Source of the DNA: Secundilactobacillus silagincola
GTDB lineage: Bacteria; Bacillota; Bacilli; Lactobacillales; Lactobacillaceae
Direction of reading: 5' to 3'
Length of the DNA: 64,000 bases
Assembly (NCBI RefSeq): GCF_002583405.1
Contig: NZ_BCMJ01000006.1
Location: forward strand, 1-64,000
Shown: positions 43,397-52,583 of the stretch, piece by piece
Layout of the letters: each line of letters opens with the position of its first letter
Position numbering within the stretch: the stretch's first letter is position 1
The notes under the pieces: model-generated
Databases searched by the model: none
What the model saw: the letters and a program-made list of their open reading frames with translations, nothing else
What the model was told of the DNA's origin: nothing
Position numbers and translations under genes: made by a program

Positions 43397-44359
43397 TTAA
43401 ACGCCCTTAATGGCAAACGAGAACGAATGGTCCTCTTCAGCCGAAATATGGTACTGCTGTTCGACGTCAGCACCCCAGCTGTCAATGCCGCCAACACCGC
43501 GAACAGCACCAAAAACGGTCAGAACTGTCCGTCTTGGAGCTGGTAATTCTTCAATGTGAGTGGCATTTTCCAACTCTTCAGCGGTGTATGGTAAACAACT
43601 GAACGCAAACGATTGCCCTGCCTGCAAAAAGGTCAGGTTAAAGTCATGATTGTCATGGTCAGTATTGTCTAAGGTACGGTTGCGAATCACAGTGACTTGC
43701 TTCGTTTGCATATGCATCCCGCATTCTTGTGGCACTAAATACTTGGTCACCGGTAAACCATCAACGGTATAGTGACCAGTCTCGCCGCCAGCCATTCGAT
43801 CGGGATAAGTTTCACCCGACAAACCATCGTAGTTAAACCCTTTAGCAGCCGTTGGCATGATGAAGCGCAAACCGAATGCCGGCAACTCAGGTAACCCAGC
43901 CTTTCCGTGATAATCGACACTCACTTTAATTTTACCGGTGCCGTTTACCGTATAAGCGGCAGTCACCGTCGTTGCGGGTACCGTCAAGGTTTCATACGTA
44001 AAGGTAATTGTCACATTGTCAGCAAATTCATGGTTGCTGTACTTGTTATTTTCAGGCGAAATTGGCAGTTCAATCGCATTGCCGTTGACTGCTACATCAA
44101 CCTTCGTGCACTTTAAGAACATATCCGTGCCTAACCACTGAGCTGATTTAACTGAGAAGCCGTTACCGCGGTCATTATCAGTAGTTGCCCGCCAGAAAGT
44201 TGGTTTTGGAGTCCGGTACAACCATTCTTTTCCATGCTGCACCAGCGACTCCATGCCACCGCGCTCGTAACTGAAGATGTACCCGAAACCTTCACCACGC
44301 AGGCCTAACGTTGCGTCACCATAAATAATTTGAACTTGTTTAGTTGATGTGTTTGCCAT
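43397..44359 (-). CDS. lacM: Beta-galactosidase small subunit
   Basis: A 320-residue protein equal to the C-terminal part of long GH2 beta-galactosidases (beta-sandwich domain 5: [21 protein letters not shown] near residue 46, and [16 protein letters not shown] near 295). It completes the active site when bound to LacL. The start overlaps the lacL 3' end by 20 bp, ensuring equal translation. This split arrangement is characteristic of lactobacilli and related genera. Confidence 0.96.
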   Translation of the reverse strand: MANTSTKQVQIIYGDATLGLRGEGFGYIFSYERGGMESLVQHGKEWLYRTPKPTFWRATTDNDRGNGFSVKSAQWLGTDMFLKCTKVDVAVNGNAIELPISPENNKYSNHEFADNVTITFTYETLTVPATTVTAAYTVNGTGKIKVSVDYHGKAGLPELPAFGLRFIMPTAAKGFNYDGLSGETYPDRMAGGETGHYTVDGLPVTKYLVPQECGMHMQTKQVTVIRNRTLDNTDHDNHDFNLTFLQAGQSFAFSCLPYTAEELENATHIEELPAPRRTVLTVFGAVRGVGGIDSWGADVEQQYHISAEEDHSFSFAIKGV

Positions 44360-46235
44360 AATAATACTTCACCTCCTGAAGAGCTGGTTTTGGCGTCCGG
44401 TCAGCAAACATGAGACCGTCACCAGAAAATTCGTAGTCGGAATGACGATCGTCAAAATCGCCGCCGTACCGCAGAACCGTCTGTCCTGTCACTTCGTCTT
44501 TGGTTTCAATCGCTTGGTCAATAAAGTCCCAAATGAAACCACCCTGATACATTGGATATTTGTCGATCAACGCATCATAAGACGACATACCGCCCAGCGA
44601 ATTCCCCATATCATGCATGAACTCACAATCAACGAATGGCTTCTTCGGATCATTATCTAGATACTTCGCAATTTCCTTTGGCGGATCGTACATCATACTT
44701 TCCATGTCGGAAATCTGATCTTCATACTTCCGGTTGCGGCAAACCCCTTCATAGTGAACCAGACGCGTATCATCATGCTCCTTATAGAAGGCATTCATGG
44801 CCGCAATATCATCACCAGCATAGGATTCGTTACCTAGTGACCAGAATAAAATGGCCGTGTGGTTCTTAAAGACTTCGTAGTTACTGCGAGCCCGGTCTAC
44901 AACAGCTTCGCGCCATTCTGGCAACGAACCCGGTACGTTATACGACGGCTCAACCGCGCCCATCTTTTGCCAAGTCCCGTGTGATTCCAAGTTGTTTTCT
45001 GCCATCATGTAAATACCGGCTTGATCACATAGGTAGTACCACTCGATGCGGTTGGGATAGTGGCAAGTCCGGACGGCGTTAATATTGTTTTCTTTAAACG
45101 TCTTCAGATCCTGCTTCATATCGTCAACAGAGATCACACGACCTGATTTAGCGTCCCATTCGTGACGGTTAACACCGTTTAAAACGATCCGCTTGCCGTT
45201 CAGCAGCATGATCTTATTCTTCATTTCAACCCGTCTGAAACCGAATTGATAAGGGACGATTTCAACCACGGCACCCTGTTCATCCAAAACGGTCACTTTT
45301 AACTGATACAAGTACGGATCAGTATGCTGCCAGAGATGCACGTTCTTAAACATTTTATGATTGATTTCAACGTCATCGTTAACTGCTTCAGTAGTGTCAA
45401 ACAGGCTGTTGCCGTCAGCATCCATAATGGCTACTTTGACATTGCCCTTAGCGTTGTCATGCCGATTCAGTTGCAACTTCAGGCTAAAGTCACCGGTGGT
45501 CATGTCATCTGCTAAATTACCAATGATCCGCATATCCTGTACGTGAATCGCTGGTTGGCCAACTAACCGAACGCTCCGAAAGATACCCGAAAAGCGGAAC
45601 ATGTCCTGATCTTCAATAAAAGCCGCTGTACTGCGTTTGAAGACTTCAACCGCGATCAGGTTTTCGCCGTCTTTCAAATACGGTGTTAAGTCAAACTCCG
45701 ACTGGGAAAAACTGTCTTCGGCATAACCCACGAACTGGCCGTTAAGCCACAGATACATCGCTTGTTCGACACCGTCAAACTGAACGACTACTCGTTGCTG
45801 TTTACGCAGTTCTGGGTTCAGCGTAAAGGTCCTCAGATAGGCACCGACGTAATTGTCCTCACCATCACTGAACATACCTTCACCCTTTTGGTCTTGACCT
45901 AAAGCGTAGGCCGGACGACGGTAAATCTTACCTTCCCATGGATAAGTCGTATTGATATACTTCAGTCGGCCATAGCCTGCAATCTCAATGTGCTCTGGTA
46001 CCGTGATCGTATCGAAATCGCTACGGTCATAATCAGGCTCATAAAAACCAACTGGCCGTTCGCTGGGCTGTTTAGCAAACTTAAACTGCCAAGTCCCATC
46101 AAGCGACTGTGTGAATCGACTCTGACCAGTCGCTAAATCAGTATCACTCTGATAAAAGCGGTGGTCACTATGAGCTGGCAACTGGTTGACCCGAAACGTC
46201 TGTGGATCATCCAACCAGCCTAATTCTGGTTTCAT
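44340..46235 (-). CDS. lacL: Beta-galactosidase large subunit, GH2
   Basis: A 631-residue subunit that hydrolyses lactose and other beta-galactosides in the cytosol with LacM. Order: sugar-binding beta domain (50-230), immunoglobulin-like domain (235-335), TIM barrel (335-631). The acid/base is E470 in SLGNES and the nucleophile E538 in [15 protein letters not shown] 46233-46235 has AGGAGGG at good distance. Upstream lie a cre-like element and an 18-bp palindrome. The gene is 8 kb from lacS, so lactose uptake and cleavage are encoded in separate units. Confidence 0.96.
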   Translation of the reverse strand: MKPELGWLDDPQTFRVNQLPAHSDHRFYQSDTDLATGQSRFTQSLDGTWQFKFAKQPSERPVGFYEPDYDRSDFDTITVPEHIEIAGYGRLKYINTTYPWEGKIYRRPAYALGQDQKGEGMFSDGEDNYVGAYLRTFTLNPELRKQQRVVVQFDGVEQAMYLWLNGQFVGYAEDSFSQSEFDLTPYLKDGENLIAVEVFKRSTAAFIEDQDMFRFSGIFRSVRLVGQPAIHVQDMRIIGNLADDMTTGDFSLKLQLNRHDNAKGNVKVAIMDADGNSLFDTTEAVNDDVEINHKMFKNVHLWQHTDPYLYQLKVTVLDEQGAVVEIVPYQFGFRRVEMKNKIMLLNGKRIVLNGVNRHEWDAKSGRVISVDDMKQDLKTFKENNINAVRTCHYPNRIEWYYLCDQAGIYMMAENNLESHGTWQKMGAVEPSYNVPGSLPEWREAVVDRARSNYEVFKNHTAILFWSLGNESYAGDDIAAMNAFYKEHDDTRLVHYEGVCRNRKYEDQISDMESMMYDPPKEIAKYLDNDPKKPFVDCEFMHDMGNSLGGMSSYDALIDKYPMYQGGFIWDFIDQAIETKDEVTGQTVLRYGGDFDDRHSDYEFSGDGLMFADRTPKPALQEVKYYYGKHIN

Positions 46236-46271
46236 CAATGAATCCCTCCTAATGCTAAAACACTTTATGAT

Positions 46272-46286
46272 ATGAAGCGCTTACAA
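46272..46286 (-). promoter_or_regulatory. cre-like element upstream of lacL
   Basis: TTGTAAGCGCTTCAT on the minus strand has the full left half of a cre but a compressed right half. It could bind CcpA or a LacI-type sugar regulator. Confidence 0.45.
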
Positions 46287-46341
46287 GACTATCATAAATG
46301 ATTTTGATTTTTTATAACAGTCTCTTTTACTAAAATTTTAC

Positions 46342-46359
46342 TGATAAATCAATTTATCA
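46342..46359. promoter_or_regulatory. Perfect palindrome in the lacL upstream region
   Basis: TGATAAAT and ATTTATCA separated by CA, about 105 bp upstream of lacL. An operator-like site; regulator unknown. Confidence 0.4.
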
Positions 46360-46493
46360 AAACGTCATTTATCTCTCTTATCCCGATATATACTATTGCA
46401 ATCAGCTCAATTGAACGGCAATCCTGACATTTACCTGACCGTTACTTGATTAAGGTATAATAAGAGCTGAAATTTCATTAAAGGAGAAAAAGT

Positions 46494-46919
46494 ATGCCTA
46501 CCTACCTTTGGCCACTTATTTTAACCATCTTCGCCAACCTGCTTTACCAACTATCAGCCCGTGGCGTTTCCCACACCGTTGACCCGTTTTTTTCGCTGAT
46601 TATTACCTATGGTGCTGCCTTACTGGGGTCACTGCTACTTTACCTGATCAGTGGCAATCACCAATCAATCAGCTTTAATTTGCACCAACTGAACTGGGCT
46701 TCCATCACAATGGGGCTCTCAATCATCTTTGTGGAATTTGGTTACATGCTGTCCTACAAATCTGGTGCACCAATCGGTTCCACGCCAATGACGGTAAACA
46801 TTACGCTTACCTTGTTATTGATCCCAATCGGTCTGCTTTTTCTGCAGGAAAGTTTGACCCTCAGAAACTTGATTGGTGTCGTGTTAGCAATTATCGCCAT
46901 CTATCTGATCAATTCTTAA
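46494..46919 (+). CDS. Half-size EamA/DMT-type transporter
   Basis: A 141-residue, very hydrophobic protein with five helices, equivalent to one half of an EamA (DMT superfamily) transporter. The SYKSGAPIGSTPMTVNITLTL region and LGVVLAIIAIYLI-like end are characteristic. Such half-size proteins usually act as dimers. The substrate is unknown. ATG follows AAAGGAG; a TATAAT box lies at about 46456-46461. Confidence 0.8.
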   Translation: MPTYLWPLILTIFANLLYQLSARGVSHTVDPFFSLIITYGAALLGSLLLYLISGNHQSISFNLHQLNWASITMGLSIIFVEFGYMLSYKSGAPIGSTPMTVNITLTLLLIPIGLLFLQESLTLRNLIGVVLAIIAIYLINS

Positions 46920-47010
46920 TGAATACGCTTTGATACGGGCATCACCACTTACTTATTTTCACATTAAGTTCTATAATAAAAATTATTTGCAATTGAAAGA
47001 AGGAACTGCC

Positions 47011-47934
47011 GTGACAATAGTAAGGGTCATCTTTGGCCAGACTGCAATTATGTTCCTGATGATGTTGATTGGCTTTCTCTGTTTTAGAGTTGGTCTAGTC
47101 GACGAATCAGGCAGTCAGCAAATTTCTAACATCGTGATTTACATATCTAACCCAGCATTATTGCTGAATTCTTTTATTGGTAACCTAAAAACCTCGCAAA
47201 TGATTGATGGCTTGTATACGTTAATCATTCTAGTGATCATGATGCTAGTCACCATCGTGATTGCTAAACTGATTTTCAGAAAGCCGGAGCAAATGTTCAT
47301 CCGCTTCGCTCTTATTTTTGCCAACCTAGGATTCATCGGTTTGCCGCTCTCTAAGGCTGTGCTGGGAACTGGCAGCATCTTCTACATGAGTATCTTCGTA
47401 GGCGTTTCCAACTTCGCACTGTGGACGTACGGCATTTACATGATTTCCGGTGATAAACGCACGATTCAGCTTAAACGGCTTGCGGTCAATCCGGCAATCT
47501 TAGCCCTCATTTTTGGCCTATTATTTGCTCTTACCGGTGTCAAACTACCAAACATTCTTGGCACTACGGTCTCTGATCTAGCCAACATGAACCTGCCACT
47601 GGTTATGATTGCCATGGGCTGCTACCTTGCAGAAGGTGACGTTCGCGGTGCCCTCAAAAGCAAGGCATTATATCAGGCTATTGGTGCTCGACTGATCATC
47701 GCACCATTGATTGTCCTAGTGATTTTGCAATTCGTTCCCAATCAATTCATGATGGTTAAAGAAGTCGTACTCCTTGGCCAGGCCACACCAGTTGCTGCTT
47801 TGATGGCAATCTTCAGCAATACCTTTCATAAAAATTCCCTTTTTAGCACCACTGTGGTCGGACTTACTACCCTTTGTTCACTAATCACCATCCCGCTCTT
47901 TATGGGATTGGCACAATGGCTTTGGCATTTATAG
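47011..47934 (+). CDS. AEC-family permease (auxin efflux carrier-like)
   Basis: A 307-residue membrane protein with about ten helices. IFANLGFIGLPL near residue 98 and LGQATPVAALMAIFSN near 250 are typical of AEC transporters, which carry malate, malonate or other organic acids in bacteria. The start is set at GTG 47011-47013 with AAGGA upstream. A longer frame from 46930 contains the probable promoter (TATAAT 46972-46977), so the extension is untranslated. Substrate not predictable. Confidence 0.86.
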   Translation: MTIVRVIFGQTAIMFLMMLIGFLCFRVGLVDESGSQQISNIVIYISNPALLLNSFIGNLKTSQMIDGLYTLIILVIMMLVTIVIAKLIFRKPEQMFIRFALIFANLGFIGLPLSKAVLGTGSIFYMSIFVGVSNFALWTYGIYMISGDKRTIQLKRLAVNPAILALIFGLLFALTGVKLPNILGTTVSDLANMNLPLVMIAMGCYLAEGDVRGALKSKALYQAIGARLIIAPLIVLVILQFVPNQFMMVKEVVLLGQATPVAALMAIFSNTFHKNSLFSTTVVGLTTLCSLITIPLFMGLAQWLWHL

Positions 47935-47944
47935 TCTGTAAATT

Positions 47945-47986
47945 AAAAGCGCCCGGTTGGCAATTTGCCAACTGAGCGCTATTTTT
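47945..47986. terminator. Bidirectional terminator
   Basis: AAAAGCGCCCGGTTGGCAA / TTGCCAACTGAGCGCT hairpin with T on both sides between convergent genes. Confidence 0.85.
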
Positions 47987-47992
47987 AATGGC

Positions 47993-48283
47993 CTATTCAG
48001 TAATAAAAACGTACTGTTCTAAATCTTTTAACCAGTAAGTATGAACCTGCTCTGGATGATAGCAAACAATGTCTTGCAAGAATTCATTACCAATCAACGT
48101 GTAATAAATTTCCTTCAAATCATTGAAGGTCTCCAAATAACCAATATTCTTTTGATGACGAAGGCTTTCACTTGCTTCTCTCCAGCTGTCTGGAAGAGTA
48201 GTTAACCCATATTGACGTGCCAGTTTCTGCCAATTATCCATTGGTACCACTGGCGCCTTTGTTGCGATTGCACTTTCAGGCAA
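47993..48283 (-). CDS. Unknown 96-residue protein
   Basis: I do not recognise this protein. It is soluble, aromatic-rich toward its C-terminus (YYTLIGNEFLQDIVCYHPEQ, then WLKDLEQYVFITE) and lacks signals or membrane segments. The annotated start is a TTG with AAAGGA 10 nt upstream; an internal ATG (residue 15) would give an 82-residue form. The gene stands alone, between a terminator and an AlkD-like gene. Confidence 0.6.
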   Translation of the reverse strand: MPESAIATKAPVVPMDNWQKLARQYGLTTLPDSWREASESLRHQKNIGYLETFNDLKEIYYTLIGNEFLQDIVCYHPEQVHTYWLKDLEQYVFITE

Positions 48284-48393
48284 TTTAAGTCAGTCCTTTC
48301 CACGAACTAAGGATAGCACTGATTTAAATTGATGGCGGTTATATTTCAATTAGAATTTTGACCAATCATCATTATCCTTAGCTAACCTTATTT

Positions 48394-49050
48394 CTAATCA
48401 GATTTCAGATACTTACTGCCCTCGCTGATTGCCAGTCGGCTTAAGTCATGTGAGGCAATAAAGTGTGCCACCCACCGTGAATCGATTTTACTGTAATTAC
48501 GCAGCGCCCAGCCAATCGCCTTTTGAATGAAGAACTCGTCCGTTTCAAGATCGGGCAAGATTGCCTCAGTCAGCATCCGTGTATCCGTCCTGTCTTTCTC
48601 CATCAATTGAAGTGTGATGGCAACCCGTCGCATCCAAAAGTTGTCATTGCCATTGAATAAATTGAAGACGTTGCTTTTATCATCAGGATGCACCCGAATA
48701 TAATCGCCAAAGCCTTTACGTAAAGCATCAACGGAATCCCACCAGGACTTTTGAGTGACTAATTTGGCGAGTTGCTGAATTTCAGTAAAACTCATCCGTT
48801 TCACGTTCGCGACGATTAAATCAATGGCAACGTATTGATATTCACGCTCTGACCGTTGATACAGAGCTTCAATACCCGTAAGCAGTTCTGGTATCGCAAC
48901 CTTTTTGCTTCGTTTAATCAGTGCCTTCGACTGCAGTTTACGTTCAGGGGTTTTAAGACCGGCGAAGGTAAATTGATTGCGCATATAGTGTGCCATCGGT
49001 GCGCGTAAAGCTGAATCGCCATTTAGCTGAAATTGATCGAACATCGTCAT
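48394..49050 (-). CDS. AlkD-like DNA alkylation repair protein
   Basis: A 218-residue all-helical HEAT-like repeat protein of the AlkD/AlkC DNA glycosylase group. The QKSWWDSVDALRKGFG stretch near residue 102 holds the conserved W-D active-site element (D near 105), and FIQKAIGWALRNYSK near 173 is the other hallmark. AlkD excises bulky or cationic alkylated purines without base flipping. ATG lies behind AGGGGGG; an ATG two codons later is also possible. Confidence 0.88.
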   Translation of the reverse strand: MTMFDQFQLNGDSALRAPMAHYMRNQFTFAGLKTPERKLQSKALIKRSKKVAIPELLTGIEALYQRSEREYQYVAIDLIVANVKRMSFTEIQQLAKLVTQKSWWDSVDALRKGFGDYIRVHPDDKSNVFNLFNGNDNFWMRRVAITLQLMEKDRTDTRMLTEAILPDLETDEFFIQKAIGWALRNYSKIDSRWVAHFIASHDLSRLAISEGSKYLKSD

Positions 49051-49108
49051 ACTGCCCCCCTACTTTTTTGTTTATAGCGTATCATTTTTACACTGACGTT
49101 TCAGCACT

Positions 49109-49150
49109 TAAAAAGCGCCGCAATGGTTTTCATCATCTCGGCGCTCCGCG
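49109..49150 (-). terminator. Terminator of dps
   Basis: AGCGCCG / CGGCGCT hairpin followed by TTTTTAA on the minus strand. Confidence 0.8.
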
Positions 49151-49152
49151 TT

Positions 49153-49620
49153 TTAATCTAAGGGTCCCTTACCTAAATAGGCTGAAACCATCCAGATCAA
49201 TTTTTCAATTTCAGTATGGTTTGCAATCAACATATCTTGAGTGGAGTAATCCCGCTCATCATCCGTGATCTCGATGCCTTTCTGGTACTGGTCACGTAGG
49301 TATTTAAGTTGATCATCCAAGCGTTCCATCAGTTGAGGCAGCGATAGTTGATCAAACGTGATCTTCTCGTCTGGCAATCCGGTCTGATCAATAAATTCAT
49401 GAGTGGTAGCAATTGGGCTACCTCCGATAGCAATCAGGCGCTCAGCTACCGCATCCAGTTGTTCATCCAGCGTATCGTTATAATCATCCATTAGCGGGTG
49501 TAACTTGTAAAATTCTGAACCGCGCATGTACCAATGGGTCTGCTGAATATTAGTATGCAGCTGGCTGAGATCAGCAATCAGTTGATTGAGTTGGTCTTGA
49601 GTCTTCGGATACCGTGTCAT
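49153..49620 (-). CDS. dps: Dps-family ferritin-like protein
   Basis: A 155-residue subunit of a 12-mer mini-ferritin that oxidises Fe(II) with peroxide and stores iron, protecting DNA. The inter-subunit ferroxidase ligands are present as H29, H41, D45, D56 and E60 (THWYMRG, then HPLMDDYNDTLDEQLDAVAE). The N-terminus is short and only mildly charged, so strong DNA binding is not expected. ATG follows GGAGGGAACTAT. Control by a peroxide regulator is likely in the family, but I did not find a clear PerR box. Confidence 0.93.
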   Translation of the reverse strand: MTRYPKTQDQLNQLIADLSQLHTNIQQTHWYMRGSEFYKLHPLMDDYNDTLDEQLDAVAERLIAIGGSPIATTHEFIDQTGLPDEKITFDQLSLPQLMERLDDQLKYLRDQYQKGIEITDDERDYSTQDMLIANHTEIEKLIWMVSAYLGKGPLD

Positions 49621-49824
49621 ATAGTTCCCTCCAATTTCAGATCAAGTGGCATCTACCGGTAACATCTATAAATTGAGTGTAACAAAATCCCGAATGCAGT
49701 CATAGAAAAGTGCGCTTAAAATTCCGCACTGCCTATTGAAAAGACGCTTGCCAGCTACTCACAAAACATTTATGATAGAAAAATGTACATATTCATTATT
49801 TTTTAATCTTAAGGGGAAATTGAA

Positions 49825-50511
49825 ATGATGTTATTCGGTGCGTTAGCAAACGGTCTGGCCGTTGCCTTAGGTGGCGGTATCGGCCTGGCCTTTAAAAAAG
49901 GAATCTCGGAACGCGTCAAAACTTTAGTGATACAGAGTTTAGGTATCTGCGTCGTTTACGTTGGTATTAGCGGCTCATTGAAGGGAAATAATACCGTTTT
50001 CGTCGTGCTATCGATGGTCATCGGTGCCATTATTGGTGAACTCATTAACTTTGATCATCAGTTTAATCGCTTCGGTGATTGGTTAGAAAAAGTGATGGGG
50101 CTACAAGGTGATAATCATTTCTCCGAGGGCTTTGTGACGGGGACCCTGTTTATCTGCGTGGGTGCCATGGCAATCGTTGGTTCTTTGCAGAGCGGAATGT
50201 CTGGCAATAATTCAGTGCTGTACACAAAATCAATGATTGATGGGATCTTCGTCTTAATCTTAGCCACAACCCTTGGTCTGGGTGTCGCCTTCTCCTCAAT
50301 CTCAGTGGTAATCTACGAATCTGTTTTAACGTTGCTGGCACAGTGGGTAGCACCGCTGTTTACCCACACCGTCATCAACGAAATGACCTGTGTGGGCTCG
50401 CTATTGATTTTAATCATCGGTTTAAACATGTTGAAATTAACTCAGATTAAAGTTGCTAACTTATTGTTGGCGCCGTTTATACCGATTTTGTTATATGCGC
50501 TTTTTAAATAG
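49825..50511 (+). CDS. DUF554-family membrane protein
   Basis: A 228-residue membrane protein with about seven helices. The glycine-rich start (LANGLAVALGGGIGLAFKKG) and FVTGTLFICVGAMAIVGSLQ near residue 96 are typical of DUF554 (YdfK/YqgA-like), a family of unknown function, perhaps a small-molecule transporter. It is monocistronic, with GGGGAAATTGAA before ATG. Confidence 0.9.
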   Translation: MMLFGALANGLAVALGGGIGLAFKKGISERVKTLVIQSLGICVVYVGISGSLKGNNTVFVVLSMVIGAIIGELINFDHQFNRFGDWLEKVMGLQGDNHFSEGFVTGTLFICVGAMAIVGSLQSGMSGNNSVLYTKSMIDGIFVLILATTLGLGVAFSSISVVIYESVLTLLAQWVAPLFTHTVINEMTCVGSLLILIIGLNMLKLTQIKVANLLLAPFIPILLYALFK

Positions 50512-50519
50512 TCTCCTTC

Positions 50520-50561
50520 CAAAACACATCTGGCTGACAATCATCTAGGTGTGTTTTTTTG
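50520..50561 (+). terminator. Terminator of the DUF554 gene
   Basis: AAAACACATCT / AGGTGTGTTTTTTT imperfect hairpin with a seven-T tail. Confidence 0.8.
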
Positions 50562-50659
50562 ACACTCAAATTAAAATGTCTGAAATAAGTTAAGATGCTT
50601 TGAATCAACTATTTCCCTGATTATAATGTGCGTAATTAAGAGGAGAGGAATGATTACGT

Positions 50660-51277
50660 ATGACAAGCTACGCGCCAAGAGATCCCAAGACTGACCGTTT
50701 GTTGGCACCCGAAAACAGTGTTTTTGCTATTATTGACTATCAACCCACTCAGATTCAATCCATTGAATCAATGAACCGTTATCAGCTAGTTCAAAACATT
50801 ATTGCCACCACCAAACTGCTTCAGGACTTTCAAGTGCCCATTATTCTGTCAACGGTAAACGTGGGTACCGGCCGTAATCAAGATACGATTGCAGGACTAA
50901 AAGAGATCTTAGGCGACATCCCGTCGTATGACCGAACCACCATCAACGCTTGGGAAGACAAGGAGTTCAACGAAGCCATCACGTCAACGAATCGTCATAA
51001 CATCATTATGGCAGCGCTGTGGACCGAAGCTTGCTTGACCTTTCCTGCAATTGACGCCATTGACGAAGGCTACGACGTTTATCCTGTGGTTGATGCCGTT
51101 GGCGGTACCAGTTTGGCTGCTCATGATGCAGCGTTACGCCGAATTGAACAGGCCGGTGCACACCCAACTTCCTATGCACAATTAGCCTGTGAACTGCAAC
51201 GGGATTGGAACCGAACGGAGACTGTGCCTGCATTTTTGAAAAACATGAGTGATACTGGTAAGTTTTTAAGACTTTAA
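50660..51277 (+). CDS. Isochorismatase-like cysteine hydrolase
   Basis: A 205-residue hydrolase of the isochorismatase-like family, resembling YcaC. The catalytic aspartate is D26 (AIIDYQPTQ) and the nucleophile C125 (ALWTEACLTFPA). The third catalytic residue, usually a lysine, would lie near residues 92-101 (DRTTINAWEDK), where R92 or K101 are candidates. The cis-peptide-like AALWTE segment is conserved. Substrates of YcaC-like enzymes are unknown amides or enol ethers. A terminator follows. Confidence 0.87.
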   Translation: MTSYAPRDPKTDRLLAPENSVFAIIDYQPTQIQSIESMNRYQLVQNIIATTKLLQDFQVPIILSTVNVGTGRNQDTIAGLKEILGDIPSYDRTTINAWEDKEFNEAITSTNRHNIIMAALWTEACLTFPAIDAIDEGYDVYPVVDAVGGTSLAAHDAALRRIEQAGAHPTSYAQLACELQRDWNRTETVPAFLKNMSDTGKFLRL

Positions 51278-51291
51278 TTTGTAATAAGTAC

Positions 51292-51340
51292 ACAAATACG
51301 CATTATTCCGAGGCAATTGTCCGGGATAATGCGTATTTAT
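51292..51340. terminator. Bidirectional terminator
   Basis: AAATACGCATTATTCC / GGGATAATGCGTATTT hairpin between convergent genes. Confidence 0.85.
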
Positions 51341-51364
51341 TTCATCTTTCAAAATCATAAAAAA

Positions 51365-52096
51365 CTAGGCTGATTGGCTTTTACTTTTTTGTTCTACAGT
51401 CTCATTATCAACCAGTTCAACCTTGATTCCTTTTTTAACGAGTTTAGCGCGTCCAGCGGTTACAAACCGTCCCCGGACGCTCTCTTTAGTAAGCGCAATA
51501 ACTTGAGCGAATAACTTCTTCAATACCTGTAACGCATCTTCATTTTTAGTCAAACCCGTTGACAGTTTCTTTTCTTTTATCGCATTGTACTTTAACGTTT
51601 CAAACTTGAGCTTGTTTTTTACGATCCTCATTCTGGAAAAATCATAAACACCATTCTTGCGGAGAATAAAATGGTAAAGCTCTCTCTTCGTCCGCTGAAA
51701 GGCTTCAAACTTAGCACCGCTGTAAATAAAAACATACTCGCTCTTACCCTCTTTAGTTTTAAGCACATCACCATCGCGAAGTGTGAAATTACGGAGGTTT
51801 TCATACGACCCCGTAGATAAATTAACTTGATCCGGGAAAAAGTCAGCAGAGAAACCGGAACCAGCGTCAAAATCAATGGAAACACTTGTCGCCCGCTTTT
51901 TATCATGAGCCACGAAAATCTCGCTGTCGTCGTATGGCATTCTAAAAGTACCGTCTAGGTCGACATTTTGAACATCACTTAGTCGTTTGGCAAAAGAAAC
52001 TTCAGACGGTTCATTTTGATCAATAATTTTTGCAAACTTATAACCCTTTTGATGCTTAATAATTGGGATTGTTAACGTTTCAACATTATTTGTCAT
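51365..52096 (-). CDS. Unknown 243-residue protein
   Basis: I do not recognise this family. The N-terminal half (residues 1-130) looks beta-rich with no hydrophobic helix, including an aspartate-glycine rich segment (SIDFDAGSGFSADFF). The C-terminal half is very basic and helical (NKLKFETLKYNAIKEKKL, later GRAKLVKKGIKVEL), suggesting contact with nucleic acid or acidic polymers, but that is only inference. The start ATG 52094-52096 has AGAGG upstream. It is transcribed alone toward a shared terminator and lies divergent from the panE leader. Confidence 0.65.
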   Translation of the reverse strand: MTNNVETLTIPIIKHQKGYKFAKIIDQNEPSEVSFAKRLSDVQNVDLDGTFRMPYDDSEIFVAHDKKRATSVSIDFDAGSGFSADFFPDQVNLSTGSYENLRNFTLRDGDVLKTKEGKSEYVFIYSGAKFEAFQRTKRELYHFILRKNGVYDFSRMRIVKNKLKFETLKYNAIKEKKLSTGLTKNEDALQVLKKLFAQVIALTKESVRGRFVTAGRAKLVKKGIKVELVDNETVEQKSKSQSA

Positions 52097-52246
52097 AAGC
52101 TTCATCCTCTTAAAAATCATGGTTGTTAGTTGCTATTAGTCAAATTAATCTTACCCAATTAAGCGTAGCACATAGCAGCCAGAATTAACACCGGCAACTG
52201 ACCAATAGTCATCACCAATATAATTATACAAAGATTAAAATTAGAT

Positions 52247-52274
52247 TTGACATCTCACATTTAAGTGTTATTAT
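52247..52274 (+). promoter_or_regulatory. Promoter of the T-box/panE-like transcript
   Basis: Consensus -35 TTGACA (52247-52252) and -10 TATTAT (52269-52274) with a 16-bp spacer; an overlapping TATAAG would give 19 bp. Confidence 0.65.
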
Positions 52275-52289
52275 AAGGTCAACTTGATA

Positions 52290-52546
52290 AGCAAATGCGT
52301 TAACGAGGACAGCGTTGGTACACCTTCAGCGAGTTCGGTTTGGTGTAAGCGGACAAATCGTACCAGCAAATCACCTCCATGCATCTTTGATGAACGGTAA
52401 CTAGTATTCAAAGGCGGAGTCAATCTCCGATATCAACTTGGATCTGTGTTTGCAGATTGTAAGTTCTATTTGGTGACAAATAGAAAACATAAAGGTGGTA
52501 ACGCACTCGTGCCCTTTAAGTCAAAAATGGCTTGAAGGGCTTTTTT
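52290..52546 (+). promoter_or_regulatory. Isoleucine-type T-box riboswitch
   Basis: Stem I is built from ATGC (52295-52298) with GCAT (52381-52384), GAGG (52305-52308) with CCTC (52374-52377), and GGTAC (52317-52321) with GTACC (52360-52364). The 3' side of the specifier loop reads AGCAAATCA, placing the specifier triplet AUC (Ile) at 52370-52372, one base before the lower helix. The T-box sequence AAAGGTGGTAACGCAC is at 52491-52506. The terminator GCCCTTTAAG / CTTGAAGGGC followed by TTTTTT is at 52511-52546. Uncharged tRNA-Ile should therefore induce the downstream gene. Confidence 0.88.
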
Positions 52547-52583
52547 GCTTCAAAGTAAATACTTATTTAAAGGGGTAATACAT

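Noticed and set aside
46930-47010. Longer start for the AEC permease
   Set aside because: The added codons contain a probable TATAAT promoter element, and AAGGA sits before GTG 47011.
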